Notes under the pieces: generated by a model
What the model was told of the DNA's origin: nothing
Seen by the model: the letters and a program-made list of their open reading frames with translations, nothing else
Database searches by the model: none
Origin: Heterobilharzia americana
Lineage: Eukaryota; Platyhelminthes; Trematoda; Strigeidida; Schistosomatidae
Direction: 5' to 3'
NCBI GenBank assembly: GCA_944470555.2
Contig: OX104132.1
Span: 15,385,755 to 15,449,754, forward strand
DNA length: 64,000 bases
Shown: positions 43,600 to 55,239 of the stretch, piece after piece
How positions within the stretch are numbered: the first letter of the stretch is position 1
Layout of the letters: every line of letters starts with the position of its first letter
Translations under genes and position numbers: made by a program

Positions 43600-45130
43600 T
43601 TCACGAAAATTGGAACGAGGATAGCACAGTGAGCTGTGTGTCTAATAAATACTCACTCAATCTTCAATAAGATGCCCAGCGTGACTTCACGTGCATTTTT
43701 AAGCTCCCCGTCCATAGCTATGATATACAAAGTATGGAGCTACTCGGACATTTCTGAAGTGAGAATTTGCTGTGGCAACTACACACTATTTCGTGGTGAC
43801 AGGATGAATGGCTGTGGGGGCGGGTGTCTTGTGTACGTTAATTCATGTGCATATTCAACTTGGTGTGGTATTCCGGGGCTAAGAATAATAAAGGTTTCTG
43901 TGTGAGTTATCTTGAAACCTGTGAGGTGCCCGTCCCTCCTTTTTGGCCGCGTGTATCGTCCTTCAAATCCCCCTCCTGAGTATGACAAGTTTTCGTCACA
44001 GACCTCAAAGTTTATGGCCTGTATGCCATTTTCGGGTAAGATTATCTGCAGGGACTTTAATGCCATAGGAATTTCTTGGCACCCGACAAAAGCCCCCTAG
44101 CAACACTAATATTTCGTCCACTGTTCTGAGTTCGATGGGTGGTTTCAGTATGTTTAGAGTCCAACCAGACCGTATAATGTTTTAGACTTAGTTTCCCCTA
44201 ACAACCTAGTTCCCTCTGTGGTACATATCGGCCATCGACTCCCAGGCAGTGACCACAGTGTTTTAGTGTTTCGCTCAAATTTTGGACCTGTTGTTAACCC
44301 CCAGAGGAAGGCCACCACAGCACAGAAAATACTGTGGCATTAACTGGAAGGACTTTCGGCCTTCACTAAGATGTTTAGATCAGGAAGATTACTTTAGCAG
44401 CGCATCCACTGAAGCAGTTGCTTTATGGAATTACTGCGAATGTTTTGCACCAGAAATGGCGCTGCTTCATGATCCTGTTTATTCCAACTCCTCTTTGAAG
44501 TCCGCCTCGGAGACACACTACCTGCCTCCTTAGGCAGCATGACTTTTCTTCATTAGTTGCCAGGTCCAACGTTTGTGCTCATCCTGGTGCTCGATTTGCG
44601 CAGGAAACTATCAGACAGAAAAGTCAAGCCCATCTCACCCAACAAGTCATGCTACTCAGCCATCTTGATAACTAGCTCTACCCTTTCAAATCACAAGTTC
44701 ATACCAAACTGCATATTTAGATAATCGCCGTTCGACCAGCCTCACATCTGTTGTTTTCAAAGTGATGAGTAAAAATCATAAAGAACGGGGTCACGGATTG
44801 CCTATTCAATAACTAGTTGCCATCTGCCTCGCACCATGGGTTCCTGAAAACTGTATCCTGTGACACCTGCATGCTGGATTATCTCCAATACATATAGCCC
44901 TGAGGCCTGATCCAGGACTTTCTGTTGCTGTACTGTTTTTCAACTTCAAGAGGGCATTCGACAGAGTGCCCCAACAGGGGCTGCTTCTGAAGCTTAGGTC
45001 ACTTGGCATGGCAAACTCCCTACACAACTGGATCACATTGTTTCCTCATGAACGTTTTCACACGGTTAAAGTAAACGACTGCCTATCAGGCCGTCTACCA
45101 ACTGAAGGGAATAATAGTAACTTATTCTTG
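43600..45130 (+). mobile_element. CR1-like LINE remnant: endonuclease and part of the RT
   Basis: 43636-43905 reads TNTHSIFNKMPSV, then YTLFRGDRMNGCGGGCLVYV, an endonuclease N-terminus. 43912-44100 has PSLLFGRVYRPSNPPPEYDK and CRDFNAIGISW (GDFN altered). 44220-44290 carries the SDHSVLVFRSNFG motif. 44815-45000 retains RT relics HHGFLK, and the FDRVP-like block, in several frames. The RT palm is missing. Dead element. Confidence 0.75.
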
Positions 45131-48100
45131 TAAGTACACGTACACGCCAGTTTCCAGGCTTCATTATATACGCAAACCAGTTTGAAATTTAAGGCCGATA
45201 CAGATTCATTGCTTGAAGATAATCAGCGGGTTTAAAAGTAAAGTTAATGTACAGAACACAATGAAATGACGGATAACACATGTCAATTTTTCACAGGGTT
45301 GAATTTCATTCATGCTCCCTATAACGACCGAAATCCAATTATTTTGGTCTGAACCTGGGGAACAATCCAAACGGGCCAAATTAACGCCATCCAGATAAGT
45401 TTCTGTGTTCTACTGTACAGTTCACTAGTATCAAAACACGATTCGGTAATAGACTTCTAATAAATCTTTGGCACTATCGAACAACAATAAGTTATATCGA
45501 GATCACAAAAATACCGTAACGGTGGCGCTGGGCAATTGTGTGATCCGAAGCTCTCTGGTGTGATTACGTGCTTAGAATCAGTAAGAATATTCCAAACAGA
45601 ATAGGACCAAAATCTCTGTCTACCAGAGTCGAATTAATGAATGAACCTTTCAGGCAGCCAGCCAAAGATAGGCAGTCAAATCACAGCGTAAACATAAGTC
45701 GGGCCAAAACAAAATATCGGGAGCAGTAAAACGACGCCACGTCATCAACAGTACAGCATCACATGAAAAAAGTGGAGGATGCATGCTAAGTCTCAGTAAA
45801 ACAAAAATAAATAAAGAGTATAAAGTCAAAGAAGACAGACAAATGACGAATTGATAATACATTGGTTAGGGTCAGGAGCGTAATATCCGTAATGAGCGCA
45901 AAAATATTCAGATAAACATCGACGCACGTCATACAGTTTACCAACACGAAAACTGCCTGAATCGCTGTCTTGTGTGCTCAAAATAGCAGAATATCTTCAT
46001 CCCATACGTAAGTTGGTTTAATTCACCGTAAGTAGGAATTCATTTAATTGTAATCATGGGGCGATCAACAAATATGAGTGCAAACTAAGAAGAGGTCATG
46101 GGCTGCTTACTGAGCGAATCTCACCACCTGCGTTGCAAAACAGCAAGTAATTGTATGGAACACTAAAAGGTAAGCAAGAGTATAAAGCCTGCAGAACCTG
46201 TAAAATGAGTGTTTTTCATAACAAGGAACTCAGAAGCAGCATAGCCCGAACTGTTCGACCTAAAACGTTCGTCGGGTGTATAACCACCAGGAACACAACA
46301 CTATGTTGTTAGGTCACAGTTTTCAGGGTGCAGTCTTGTAATTTGATGAAGATAATGATCCCAATGAGGTTATGGAATGTTATTTCTGCACTTATTGACT
46401 TCGCTGTGGGTCGAAAAAGCATGGTTTTCCCGTGGCAGTTTGAATGGGTGGACGTCATTCTCACCGTACCTGATTCCAGACCGGTATCCACAGAAGGGAA
46501 AGAAGAATGGAAGACGGGAAAGTAAAGCAGAGGAAAGTCGGAAGAATTTAATAAAAATGCCTTGTGAAAACTGGGAATCGCGGCCAACAAAGTCTTGTTG
46601 GTAGGCCTTGCCGCTAAAATTATTAATTTCAACAGCTTTGGAAGTCGCGACATTTCATGATTCCAATAGCAGTGACAACCACGAGTTTTTCCTTCGTACA
46701 ATCCTGAATTTACTATAGGTGTGTTAGTGTTAAATATCTGGACAGTATGTAGAAACGATTGTTCGCGTATATCTCAAAATAGTCCCTTCTGTTGAGCAAG
46801 CCTTAAGGTAGACAGCAATTGGATGTGAACACAAAACATAGAAGGGTTGGACTAGGTATTGTTGCGTGACTTTTAATTTTAACGCTTGTAATGTACTCAA
46901 AAACATTCTTTCGTTTTTTTGCTTCATTTGACTTGTTTGTGTAACCATGGTGAGCATATCAACACATAACAATGTGATGATGCATATAAACTGGGTTCTC
47001 TCATGTTAAATTACCAAGATGAGAATAAAAAATTATTTGTTTATTCATTTATCTTGACTAGATTGGTGTCACCATCGCGTTTCGTTTCGGCTAGAAACCG
47101 CGGCGGCTGTTAAAATTGAAGGTCTGTAACGAAAATTCGCGCATATATTTTTCTGTGAAGAACAATTTTCACAAACATCACTTGCCATTTAAATATACAT
47201 TCATTGTTTAGCAACCAAATTTTTGGGATTTGGTTGGCTTAACTTTGGATTAGGAACTCTGGGAATTCGTACCCCCATTGCGCACTACTCAGTGGATTTG
47301 CCGTAACAGGTGTAGATAGCTTCGTCTTGGTTTGGGGACCGAAACGAGTGGGCATACGAACTGGAGCCGGCTCCAAACCAGGACGTTGAAAGTAATCACT
47401 ATCACCTAGGGATAGAATCTGTACTGGTGATTTATGAGAAGGTGACTGAAGTAGGGAGTAGTTGTGCACTCAAAATGCATGATCATGCTGAACTGACGTA
47501 AGCGGCTATGAGTCTGACGAAGTAGCAACCTCATACTATGTGCTCGAATCAGGAGGAGTGTAGATCTTTGAAGCGCCGGATGCCTCCTAAATATTCGCCT
47601 TTTAAGGAAATGTTTCGTGCTTCGCATTCGCTCTCGGTACAACTTGTTTTCTTCTGTTTCAACTTTTGTTATTTCACTCGTGAACACGAGCCGTGTCCAT
47701 TACAGTGTTGTCCACTAGATAATAGTGGGTCTCTGTCCATCATATCTGCTGCAACACATTCGAAGTCTTACTCATTCTTCGTCCAGTTCCGGTTTCTGGA
47801 CTGCCTCACCTCTTCGCTGACCAGCTCTACCGTTTGTCAGTTGTCTTTTACTATCAAGTGTAAGCACGCCCCGCATACTTGCTGAGTCATTGGATCGTTT
47901 TTCTTCCTCTTTTCCGTTTGAGATTCCTGTGGCTGCCACCAAACTCGCCCTCCTGTACGCCTCCCCCGCAACTACGTATCCACCTACAGGCCATACGAAA
48001 AAGTATCAACAGCTGGTCGGTGCACTGTAAAACAGCAGTTGCCACCTTCCCTTTATAAAATGCTAGGCCTTGTATGACAGTTATTTTAAGAATACTTTGC

Positions 48101-48300
48101 AAGACAATAAATCCGCTTCTGTGCCAGGCGCTTACTTTCTCCTTTTTCGATCGGATCTTTTCCCCTGGTGAACGTTTTCGTGGCGTGGGTAGCTGCCTCC
48201 AGTAGGCAACCTAGCTCACCACATCCTCGGTAGCTTGGAAGTCGACGGTAGCCAAGTGTATTCGTGGACAATCCGTGGCAAATTAGGGCATATTTCGTAA
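45131..48300. other. No gene recognised; contains one block shared with 60.7 kb
   Basis: Open frames up to 130 codons occur but show no domain. 46970-47040 (AAACTGGGTTCTCTCATGTT ... GAGAATAAA) recurs at 60697-60765. The 47530-47890 open frame has no recognisable features. Confidence 0.4.
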
Positions 48301-50165
48301 AAGTGACAAGAAGGATTGTTCGTACACATATACGTGTACGAGGAGAGAGTTTGTAAGGACTTCTAGCACATGGTATATAGGTAGTGCATAGACAGTCTAA
48401 CCCCAGTTCCTTAGTAACTTAACTGATCTCTCGAGTTAACGAATTTTTATTCTGAACCATGAAAAATGAATCTTTTACCCCCCACTCCAAGTAAATAAAT
48501 TAAACCTATCAAAACTAGCGCTCGTCGTTCTTCGACTTTTACCTCACTCCAGGCGTATCTTGTTGAACAAGTACCCATATGCCTCACTCCGCAATACTAA
48601 AGCAAACGTTCGGCTATCGTGGGCTTCTGTAAAAAACAGCGCGATCAAAAAATCTAAAAGAGGTTTCTTCAAAAGAAGTTCTATGGTAGTATACATTGCG
48701 AGAGCACTGGCGACAGGTCGTGAGACAACCGCAAATGTAAAAACAGCCTGACAACACAAGATGGAGGATCTGATGGTGGGGACCAACGGAAACCGCTATT
48801 ACCTGTGGGGCGTCTAGGAATGGTTGGGGCCTTTGATGAGAGAAGACAGCATGACAAACATCATGGATGACATCGGGTACCCGATGGCCCGTGCGACAAC
48901 CATGTCAGCCGCACCTCTACGTTTTCCGAAGGGAGTGGAGGCTGCAGAGGGGAAAGCAGTGATAGCACACGGCACAGGTAAAGTAGTGACGGACTAAGAT
49001 AATCCAGAAATGCCTGACTACGTGAGGTAGCAGTTCTGATGGTGGGAACTTATGGGAACCACCCTTATCTGGGGTCATTAGACCAAATACACACCCTACA
49101 CCCTCCCTTCCCTTGAGACCATAGCAACTATCTTCCCTAACCATGCACGTACGTATCAAAGCTCTTACTGGTACTCAGATGTAAAACAAAGTGACCATCT
49201 TTGAGCATCTGTAATACAGCTTAAACTGGGACATGAGACTGTATTCCATAAAACTTTAGGGCTATTCTATAGGTAGAATATCAAACTATAAAGCCCCCTT
49301 TTCTTCTGTCCCCGTCAGATACTCTAGACGTCTACGCTGCTTCCCTAAATTATTTGATAACTAGCGTCACTTCTCATGCCTCTTTGTTTGCCTTTCTCAC
49401 CCAATATGCAGATTATGACCGCGGACCATATTGAGCACCGAAATGCGCTTCGAACTTCCGTTCAGCACTTGGGAACCGTCATCGTTTGCCACCCATTAGT
49501 TCAAAAAGCAAGAAGATAGTTCGTCTTAGACCACAAATGTTGGTAATAAATGCCGTTGCATCAAAACTTAGTGGTTCTTTCATTCCTGACAACTACTCAC
49601 CTGGAAAAGAAGTTAACTGAAAGCGGTCTCATTTGAAGCGCCGACCTTGAAGTATTGATGGTTAGATCGTGAAATCTCATGTATTCTCCAAAGCAGTATG
49701 GCAACATTAGCTGCAGAGAATTGCATCTTTGGATTAATTTATTAAATGATCCTGTCTACAACATTATAGACCTAAACAATTTCAACACTGCATAACACCA
49801 TACAGTACCAGACCCAAACTTACTCCGGCAGTCCATCCCAGTATAAACTCTGGTTTTGCTTACCATCCGTAAACAGTACGTTTACCGAATGGTAACACAC
49901 CCTCGGCCTCAGTTTTCACAACTTTTGATACGCAACGTGCTCTTATATAATACACAACTAGCCATTGCCAGGATACTTCTCACACCGAGCGGTTATACGT
50001 GCATTAATTTTCACCGCTGCCGTTTGACGATATCGCTTTTATCCAATATTTGTGACCAGCAGTATCCAAACAATTGTTTACCCCGGAAGACTGTGTGGGA
50101 CGATGATATGTTTCTTTCTAACTTTTTCAGCCCCACTGTGCAAATGCCTGTAAAACTGGCGTGCA
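48300..50165 (+). repeat. Diverged ~1.9-kb dispersed repeat, copy 1 (partner at 55240-57320)
   Basis: Matching blocks in the same order: 48400-48470 with 55380-55450 (CTAACTGA...CGAGTTAACG type), 49540-49640 with 56700-56800 (GACAACTACTCACCTGGAAA / GACAGCCACTCACCTCGTTA), and 50050-50150 with 57215-57315 (CAATATTTGTGACCAGC / CTAGTATTTGTGACCGG). No open frame is shared, so it is probably non-coding element sequence; both copies lie upstream of plus-strand LINE RT sequence. Confidence 0.55.
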
Positions 50166-50289
50166 TCCGGATAACTGGTTATTCAAAACATATATTATTC
50201 CAGATGGAGAGTCGGTTAGTCTTCTGGCAAGACAAGGGAAATGGTAGTCAAAATTCTGAAAAGGCGGATGTAATCATTTACAAAACACT

Positions 50290-51660
50290 TAGCGGTGTGG
50301 TATGATGAGGCGTGCTCGGTTCACTTCTTTTTCTCACGCGTATTAGTGACATATGTAAGATGTACCGGGTGGTGACCGAAGGTGAGATAAAAATTTGGAC
50401 CGCGGCCGGACTCGAATCAGCGACCACCGGGTTACCGGCCCGGTGCTCTACCAACTGAGCTACAAGGTTCGACTCCTGGCCGGAATTTTATTTCACTTCA
50501 ATCACAAATGGGTTTTGCCCCGACTACCATGTGAATTCGTGACGCTTTATTGCCGTCTGATTTACATGGCAGGCGGGCAAAACCCTTGGTGATTAAAGTG
50601 AAATAAAATTCCTGCCATCAGCCGGACCTCGGAGCTCAGTTGGTAGAGGACCAGGTAGGTAACCCAGTAGTCGTTGGTTCGAATCCGGCCACGGTCCAGA
50701 TTTTCATGTCATTTTCAATCATCAACCAGTACATATACTAGTCTGCCAAATCAAGTCACAATCAATATGTAAGATGGTCAGAAGTGGAAAATCACATCTT
50801 TATGCAGCCCCTCGTACACGCAATTACCGAAAGTGTGCAAGCATCTCAGGCCGGTTTAAATAACCTACTTGACTGGAGTGAGAAATGGGAACTTGCATTC
50901 AACCATGTAAAGTGCGGTATCCTATACCTGGGAAATAATCCTCCCAGCATCACGCCGCGCTTAAGTGACCATGAAATTCAAGTACTGAATAGCGTATGAA
51001 ATCTGGGTGTCAAATGCCACGTTAGGCTTCACCTCGGTTAGCATGTCTCAGCTATTGTCTCTGAAGGAGGAAGACTGCCAGGTTTTCTTCTGAAGGGCTT
51101 GTACCCAAAGGAGGCAAAGCCTGCTCTTTTTAAAGTTAATCCTAGACAGCTTATTCTTTTCTTCTAGCATGATTAAGGCTGACAAGTCACGCCTTGAATA
51201 TATCTAGGTGGTTTCACCAGGCGGTTACTGGGTGGAGTTAGTAACGTGGATTGCATAGATAGGTGCACTATGCTAACTGTTGAACCGCTATGGAAACGAC
51301 GTCCAGGAAACAACTTGGTTCTCTTGTACAAAACTTTGCATGTTCCGCCATACTGCTCCTATCCACCCACTTGGAGACATGGACCACCATACGATCTCAG
51401 AAACCATAAATTCGCGCTGGCAAAAGACGGATGCAGTAAACGGGATAGATTTAAATTTTCCACCGGGTATTACAACTTGGTCTGGAATGGGCTCTCGGTA
51501 TCTGTGCATAACAGTGCTTCGGCGTCAGTTTAAGCGCCTTGTCAACTTGCTTTTAGTTCAGAGGATATTGACAGTCTGTTTGTAGATGGGCACCTTACAA
51601 CAGAAGAAATCAGAGATGGCTGGCAGGACCTGAGTGTCTCCAAGATAATAAAATCGCTTG
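50290..51660 (+). mobile_element. CR1-like LINE remnant (RT palm to C-terminus), interrupted by a palindromic SINE
   Basis: 50300-50350 reads VLGSLLFLTRISDICKM, the segment before the RT active site. It resumes at 50777 with VRSGKSHLYA, where YADD would be, then GLNNLLDWSEKWELAFNHVK, CGILYLGNN. 51280-51590 in two frames gives the C-terminal EPLWKRRPGNNLVLLYKTLH, PPYDLRNHKFAL, GYYNLVWNGLS. Stops and frame shifts; the active-site aspartates are lost. Confidence 0.75.
50351..50776. mobile_element. Palindromic tRNA-like element (family 3), 402 bp, with 12-bp target duplication
   Basis: ATATGTAAGATG occurs at 50351-50362 and 50765-50776. The 402 bp between them are close to a perfect palindrome: outer tRNA-like arms (minus 50470-50397, plus 50624-50697) and an inner palindrome (AATTTTATTTCACTT at 50484 and its complement near 50612). 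The plus arm has A box GAGCTCAGTTGGTAGAG, B box GGTTCGAATCC and 74-nt tRNA spacing. The insertion splits the LINE RT domain. No coding capacity; it is presumably mobilised in trans by a LINE. Confidence 0.82.
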
Positions 51661-52179
51661 TAACCTAAGAATAAATATAGGTAAGACATTTTTTCAAACA
51701 TTGCTTACTAGTCAAATGGTTCTTAAATCTGGTCAATTAGAACCCTGTGTACCTGGCAGTCTCTCCTCCGTTGTATTGCCTTTATTACCGTAATAGGATA
51801 CCCACCGTGTGGCGGCTAGCACACTTACCTGGCTTCAAAGGTGTCAAAAGACACTTAGCCGTATTGCTAGAAACAGCCTGTTCGTAGCATTCCTCGCCAA
51901 AGATTCTACACCAAATTTTTTTATTTTTTACACTATAAGACCCTGCCATTATCTCACTCCCTCGCGCTAGCCTGATGCGTGTAAAGGACCCACAAGGAAT
52001 GTACAGAAGTACGGACTTTTTTTGAGGTATGTCCGAAAGCTTTCGTACTCTTAAATCTTTCTTTTGCCTGATTGACGCCCACTCTGTACGCAACGAAATG
52101 AAAGAGATTACACTCCTATCTTTGATTTTTGTTTCCTCTATGATAATGATTACAGAGGCATGGCGTACCCCTGATATTT
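51661..52179. other. No gene recognised
   Basis: Sequence between two LINE remnants. A minus-strand open frame at 52093-51785 has no recognisable domain. Confidence 0.4.
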
Positions 52180-55100
52180 AGGGCACAGAGATCTTCATCG
52201 ACAACTATTCTTTGTTCAGGGGGACAGACTACATGGTAAAGGAGGAGGGTGCATTGTCTATATACAGTCTAAGATCCCTGCTACGCAGTGCTCAACCTCT
52301 GAGCTAAGCGAGATTGGCGACCCGGTATGGGTTATTGCCAAACTCAACCGCTCCACATCCCTCCTAATAGGATGCATTTGCCGACCCTCTTGCTACGCAG
52401 TCGAATACGACCGAAAGCTAACAATCGTGTTCGCTCGTCTGACATCACTACCACATAGTGAAAATTGTCTGGTGACCTTAACATGCCAAATATAACATGG
52501 CAAGCAGTCAGCCACCCAAGGTGCTTTGATAAATTCATAAGCATTCTTGAAACAGAGGGTTGGCAACAACAAGTGGAGCACCCTACCAGGTACAATGTCT
52601 TGGACCTAGTCTTCACAAATGGAACCACTCTCGAGAAATTTCAGGTAGGTACACAATTTCCAGGTAGCGAGCACAGGATAGTATGTGGATACTCCAACAT
52701 ATCAAGCTCGAAATTGGCCCAAAAGCCAAGAACAGTTCTAACTAGAAACTACAAGTATGCCAAATGACATGAACTACAACTGTTTCTGCGCTGCCTAGAT
52801 TGGAGCCGCTAATTCACCAACAGTTCAGCCATGGAACTCCATGTTCTATTTTAGGGATATGTAGGCACAGCTCAAGACTATATCGCATCAACCGCTCCAA
52901 AGAGAAATTAAAGAAATCAGAGTTGACTTTATACCTACGAAAGCAAGCAACTGCACTCGTAACCACTCCGGACAGTGCCGTAAGTCGAATGACCTTTCAT
53001 CGCTTGTCATCGCTCAGAGACACGTATGACACATCTAAGGTACAAAGGGTACTAGAAGCCATTAAACAAGAACCCATTCGGCGTAGTAAAACTAGTAACA
53101 CAGAAGCGCCAGTGAGACTGATGAAAACCTGGACTGGTAGTTCCGGAAATAATTCTCCTAGTTTATCCATAGACAACAGGATCCTCTATAACGACCCACC
53201 ACAAATCAGCGAGCTGTTCAGTTATCAGTTTGCTAGCTGCTTTACACATGAGGACAAAACAAAGGTCATTGATACGTCATCAACATCAGCTCACCCGATA
53301 AGTACTATGCTTTTCACCAATAAAACATTTCTCTATCTATCGCATCATCTTGAACTTCATACAGTTCTGGACCTGATGGAATTCCAACCATCTTGCGAAA
53401 ATGAAGCTCCTTAATACGCTCCTCTCCAGTGACAATTACTCTGAGGAGTGGAAATTGTCGTACATATGATCTGAGCATAAATCTGGACCAACATCTAATA
53501 TAGAAACTTGCCGACGTATAAACATCACGTCAGTAGTATCTGGGACTATGGAAAGGTGATTGTGAGAGAAGTTTTAGACTACACGATGACAAACCAATTG
53601 CTCTTTCCAGCACATCATGGATTCTTGAAAGGCCGGTCATGCGCTACCAGCTACCTTGACTGTCTAGACGATGTTACAAGCAAGCGTGACCAAGGTTTAT
53701 CTGTAACTACCCTTCTCTTAGGCTTCAAGCAAGCATTCAATATGGTGCCTCACAAACGCCTAGTCACCAAGTAGAAATCATATAGTTTCCAAGACCCGTT
53801 ACTGTCCTGGCTTAGAACATCTTTAGAGGGCAGCTTCCTGTTGTGATGTCCCGGTTTTGTTATCGATCCGAACATTTTAACGTGTCACTCCGACATCATT
53901 TTTACGATATGACATTCTGCCTCCATTGTAATGTAAATCGCTAGTTGGTTAATCCTTACTTTTATTGCGCGAATGCCCCAAATTGAGGACAAGGTCGTTT
54001 TTCATGTATATACTTATTCACGTGTTCTGGATTGACTCAGACATTATATTATATTCTTGGAGTGATACACTTTCCCATCTTCCGGCTTCGGTCTTCTCTC
54101 TATTCTCCCCGGGGTTACAGTCAGTGGCCCTCGCGTACCAAGCTAGCTGACAGCGAAGCGCGCGTATTATATTCGTTTCGGAATATATACATGCACCATT
54201 AGCGGTTGGAAAACATAACACTTCCGGGTGGTAAAATTCAGTAATTGCTATTCCTCCCCTAGACCTATACAGAGTCGTGCCATCCAGGGTAGTGTGCTGA
54301 AACCGTTACTTTTCCTAATCTGTGTAAACGATATCTGCAGCTTTATCAGAAATGGCATACCTTACCTTTTTGTAGACGACCCGAAGATAGTCCGCAGCTT
54401 TTCTCGTGCAGCACTAACACAAGGTTTCTCTCAAACACAAGAAGATCTGAGAGAATATTCACATGGAGAGTGACCTGGCAGCTCCCAAACAAAAGTGGCA
54501 TCTTCCATTTCAATAAATCCCATACAGAAGTAACACTACGCTCGGGTGACATCGCACTGCAGATGTACAACACTGTGAAAGACCTCGAAATCACCTACTC
54601 CAGGAATTTGACCTTTACGGAGCATACAGATTCCATGGTTTCCAGAGGCAGAAGACTCACAGGTCCTATACACAGAAACACACTCACATTTGAAACAAAA
54701 CTAGCACTGTTCAAAGTTATGATTCGCCCAATATTAGAATATTGCACAGTTATCCATGGTAACATAAAAGTATTGAAAGAATTCGAGTAGACGACATCCA
54801 ACGTAGCTCCACTCGGCACCTACTAATGTAAAATTAAGGACTTGCATACGAAGTAAGATGCAAAAATCTAGAACTAGAATCACTCTGAATGAGATGCCAG
54901 AAGCTCAACCTAACCTTTCTTTTCGTCTTTCATCTGGAAACTCTAAAACGAACTGTGCCATTAATTTGGAAACGACACCGGCGTATAGTCCGCTTAATAG
55001 CGAGTACACCATTCCAATAAATAAATATGGCTCAAAACTTTAGTGTGGGCTTTTCATAACGCAATACAGTATGCTGTGGAACAAACTTCCCGCTCCTATA

Positions 55101-55230
55101 CGAACACGTCGATCTCTCGGCCAGTTTCAACGATTGCTAAGTGAATTCTTCCCATGTAACGATTCTCACCAGTGCATTGACGACAGGATCACAAACGGTG
55201 ATACCATGCACAATGGTGCTACAGGTACCT
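52180..55230 (+). mobile_element. CR1-like LINE remnant with endonuclease and RT, interrupted by a solo LTR
   Basis: 52180-52450 gives an endonuclease N-terminus (NYSLFRGTDYMVKEEG). 52465-52767 has SGDLNMPNITWQAVSHPRCF and NVLDLVFTN. 52800-53414 is an open linker of 204 codons (LYRINRSKEKLKKSELTLYL, SELFSYQFASCFTHED). RT: 53508-53774 with PAHHGFLKGRSCATSYLDCL, FKQAFNMVPHKRL; it resumes after the LTR at 54226 with VVKFSNCYSS, GSVLKPLLFLICVNDICSF, IPYLFVDDPKIV (active site FVDD for YADD), and 54470-54790 with FNKSHTEVTLRSGD, KALFKVMIRPILEYC-type sequence. The C-terminus decays to about 55200. Confidence 0.87.
53834..54225. mobile_element. Solo LTR, 382 bp, with 5-bp target duplication
   Basis: The insert 53839-54220 starts TGTTGTGATG and ends ACATAACA, so it has the TG...CA ends of an LTR with short imperfect inverted termini. 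It is flanked by CTTCC at 53834-53838 and 54221-54225. Removing it and one CTTCC restores the LINE reading frame (EGSFRVV), which proves insertion into that element. No internal LTR-element sequence is next to it. It does not obviously match the ends of the Gypsy element at 61-63 kb, whose own LTRs are not visible. Confidence 0.85.
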
Positions 55231-55239
55231 AGGCTCAAG

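Noticed and set aside
46309..46701. 130-codon minus-strand open frame
   Set aside because: No recognisable domain, splice signals or repeat match; composition does not differ from neighbouring non-coding DNA.
50624..50697. tRNA gene on the plus strand
   Set aside because: tRNA spacing and both promoter boxes are present, but two acceptor pairs fail and the anticodon arm is poor; it is inside the palindromic element.
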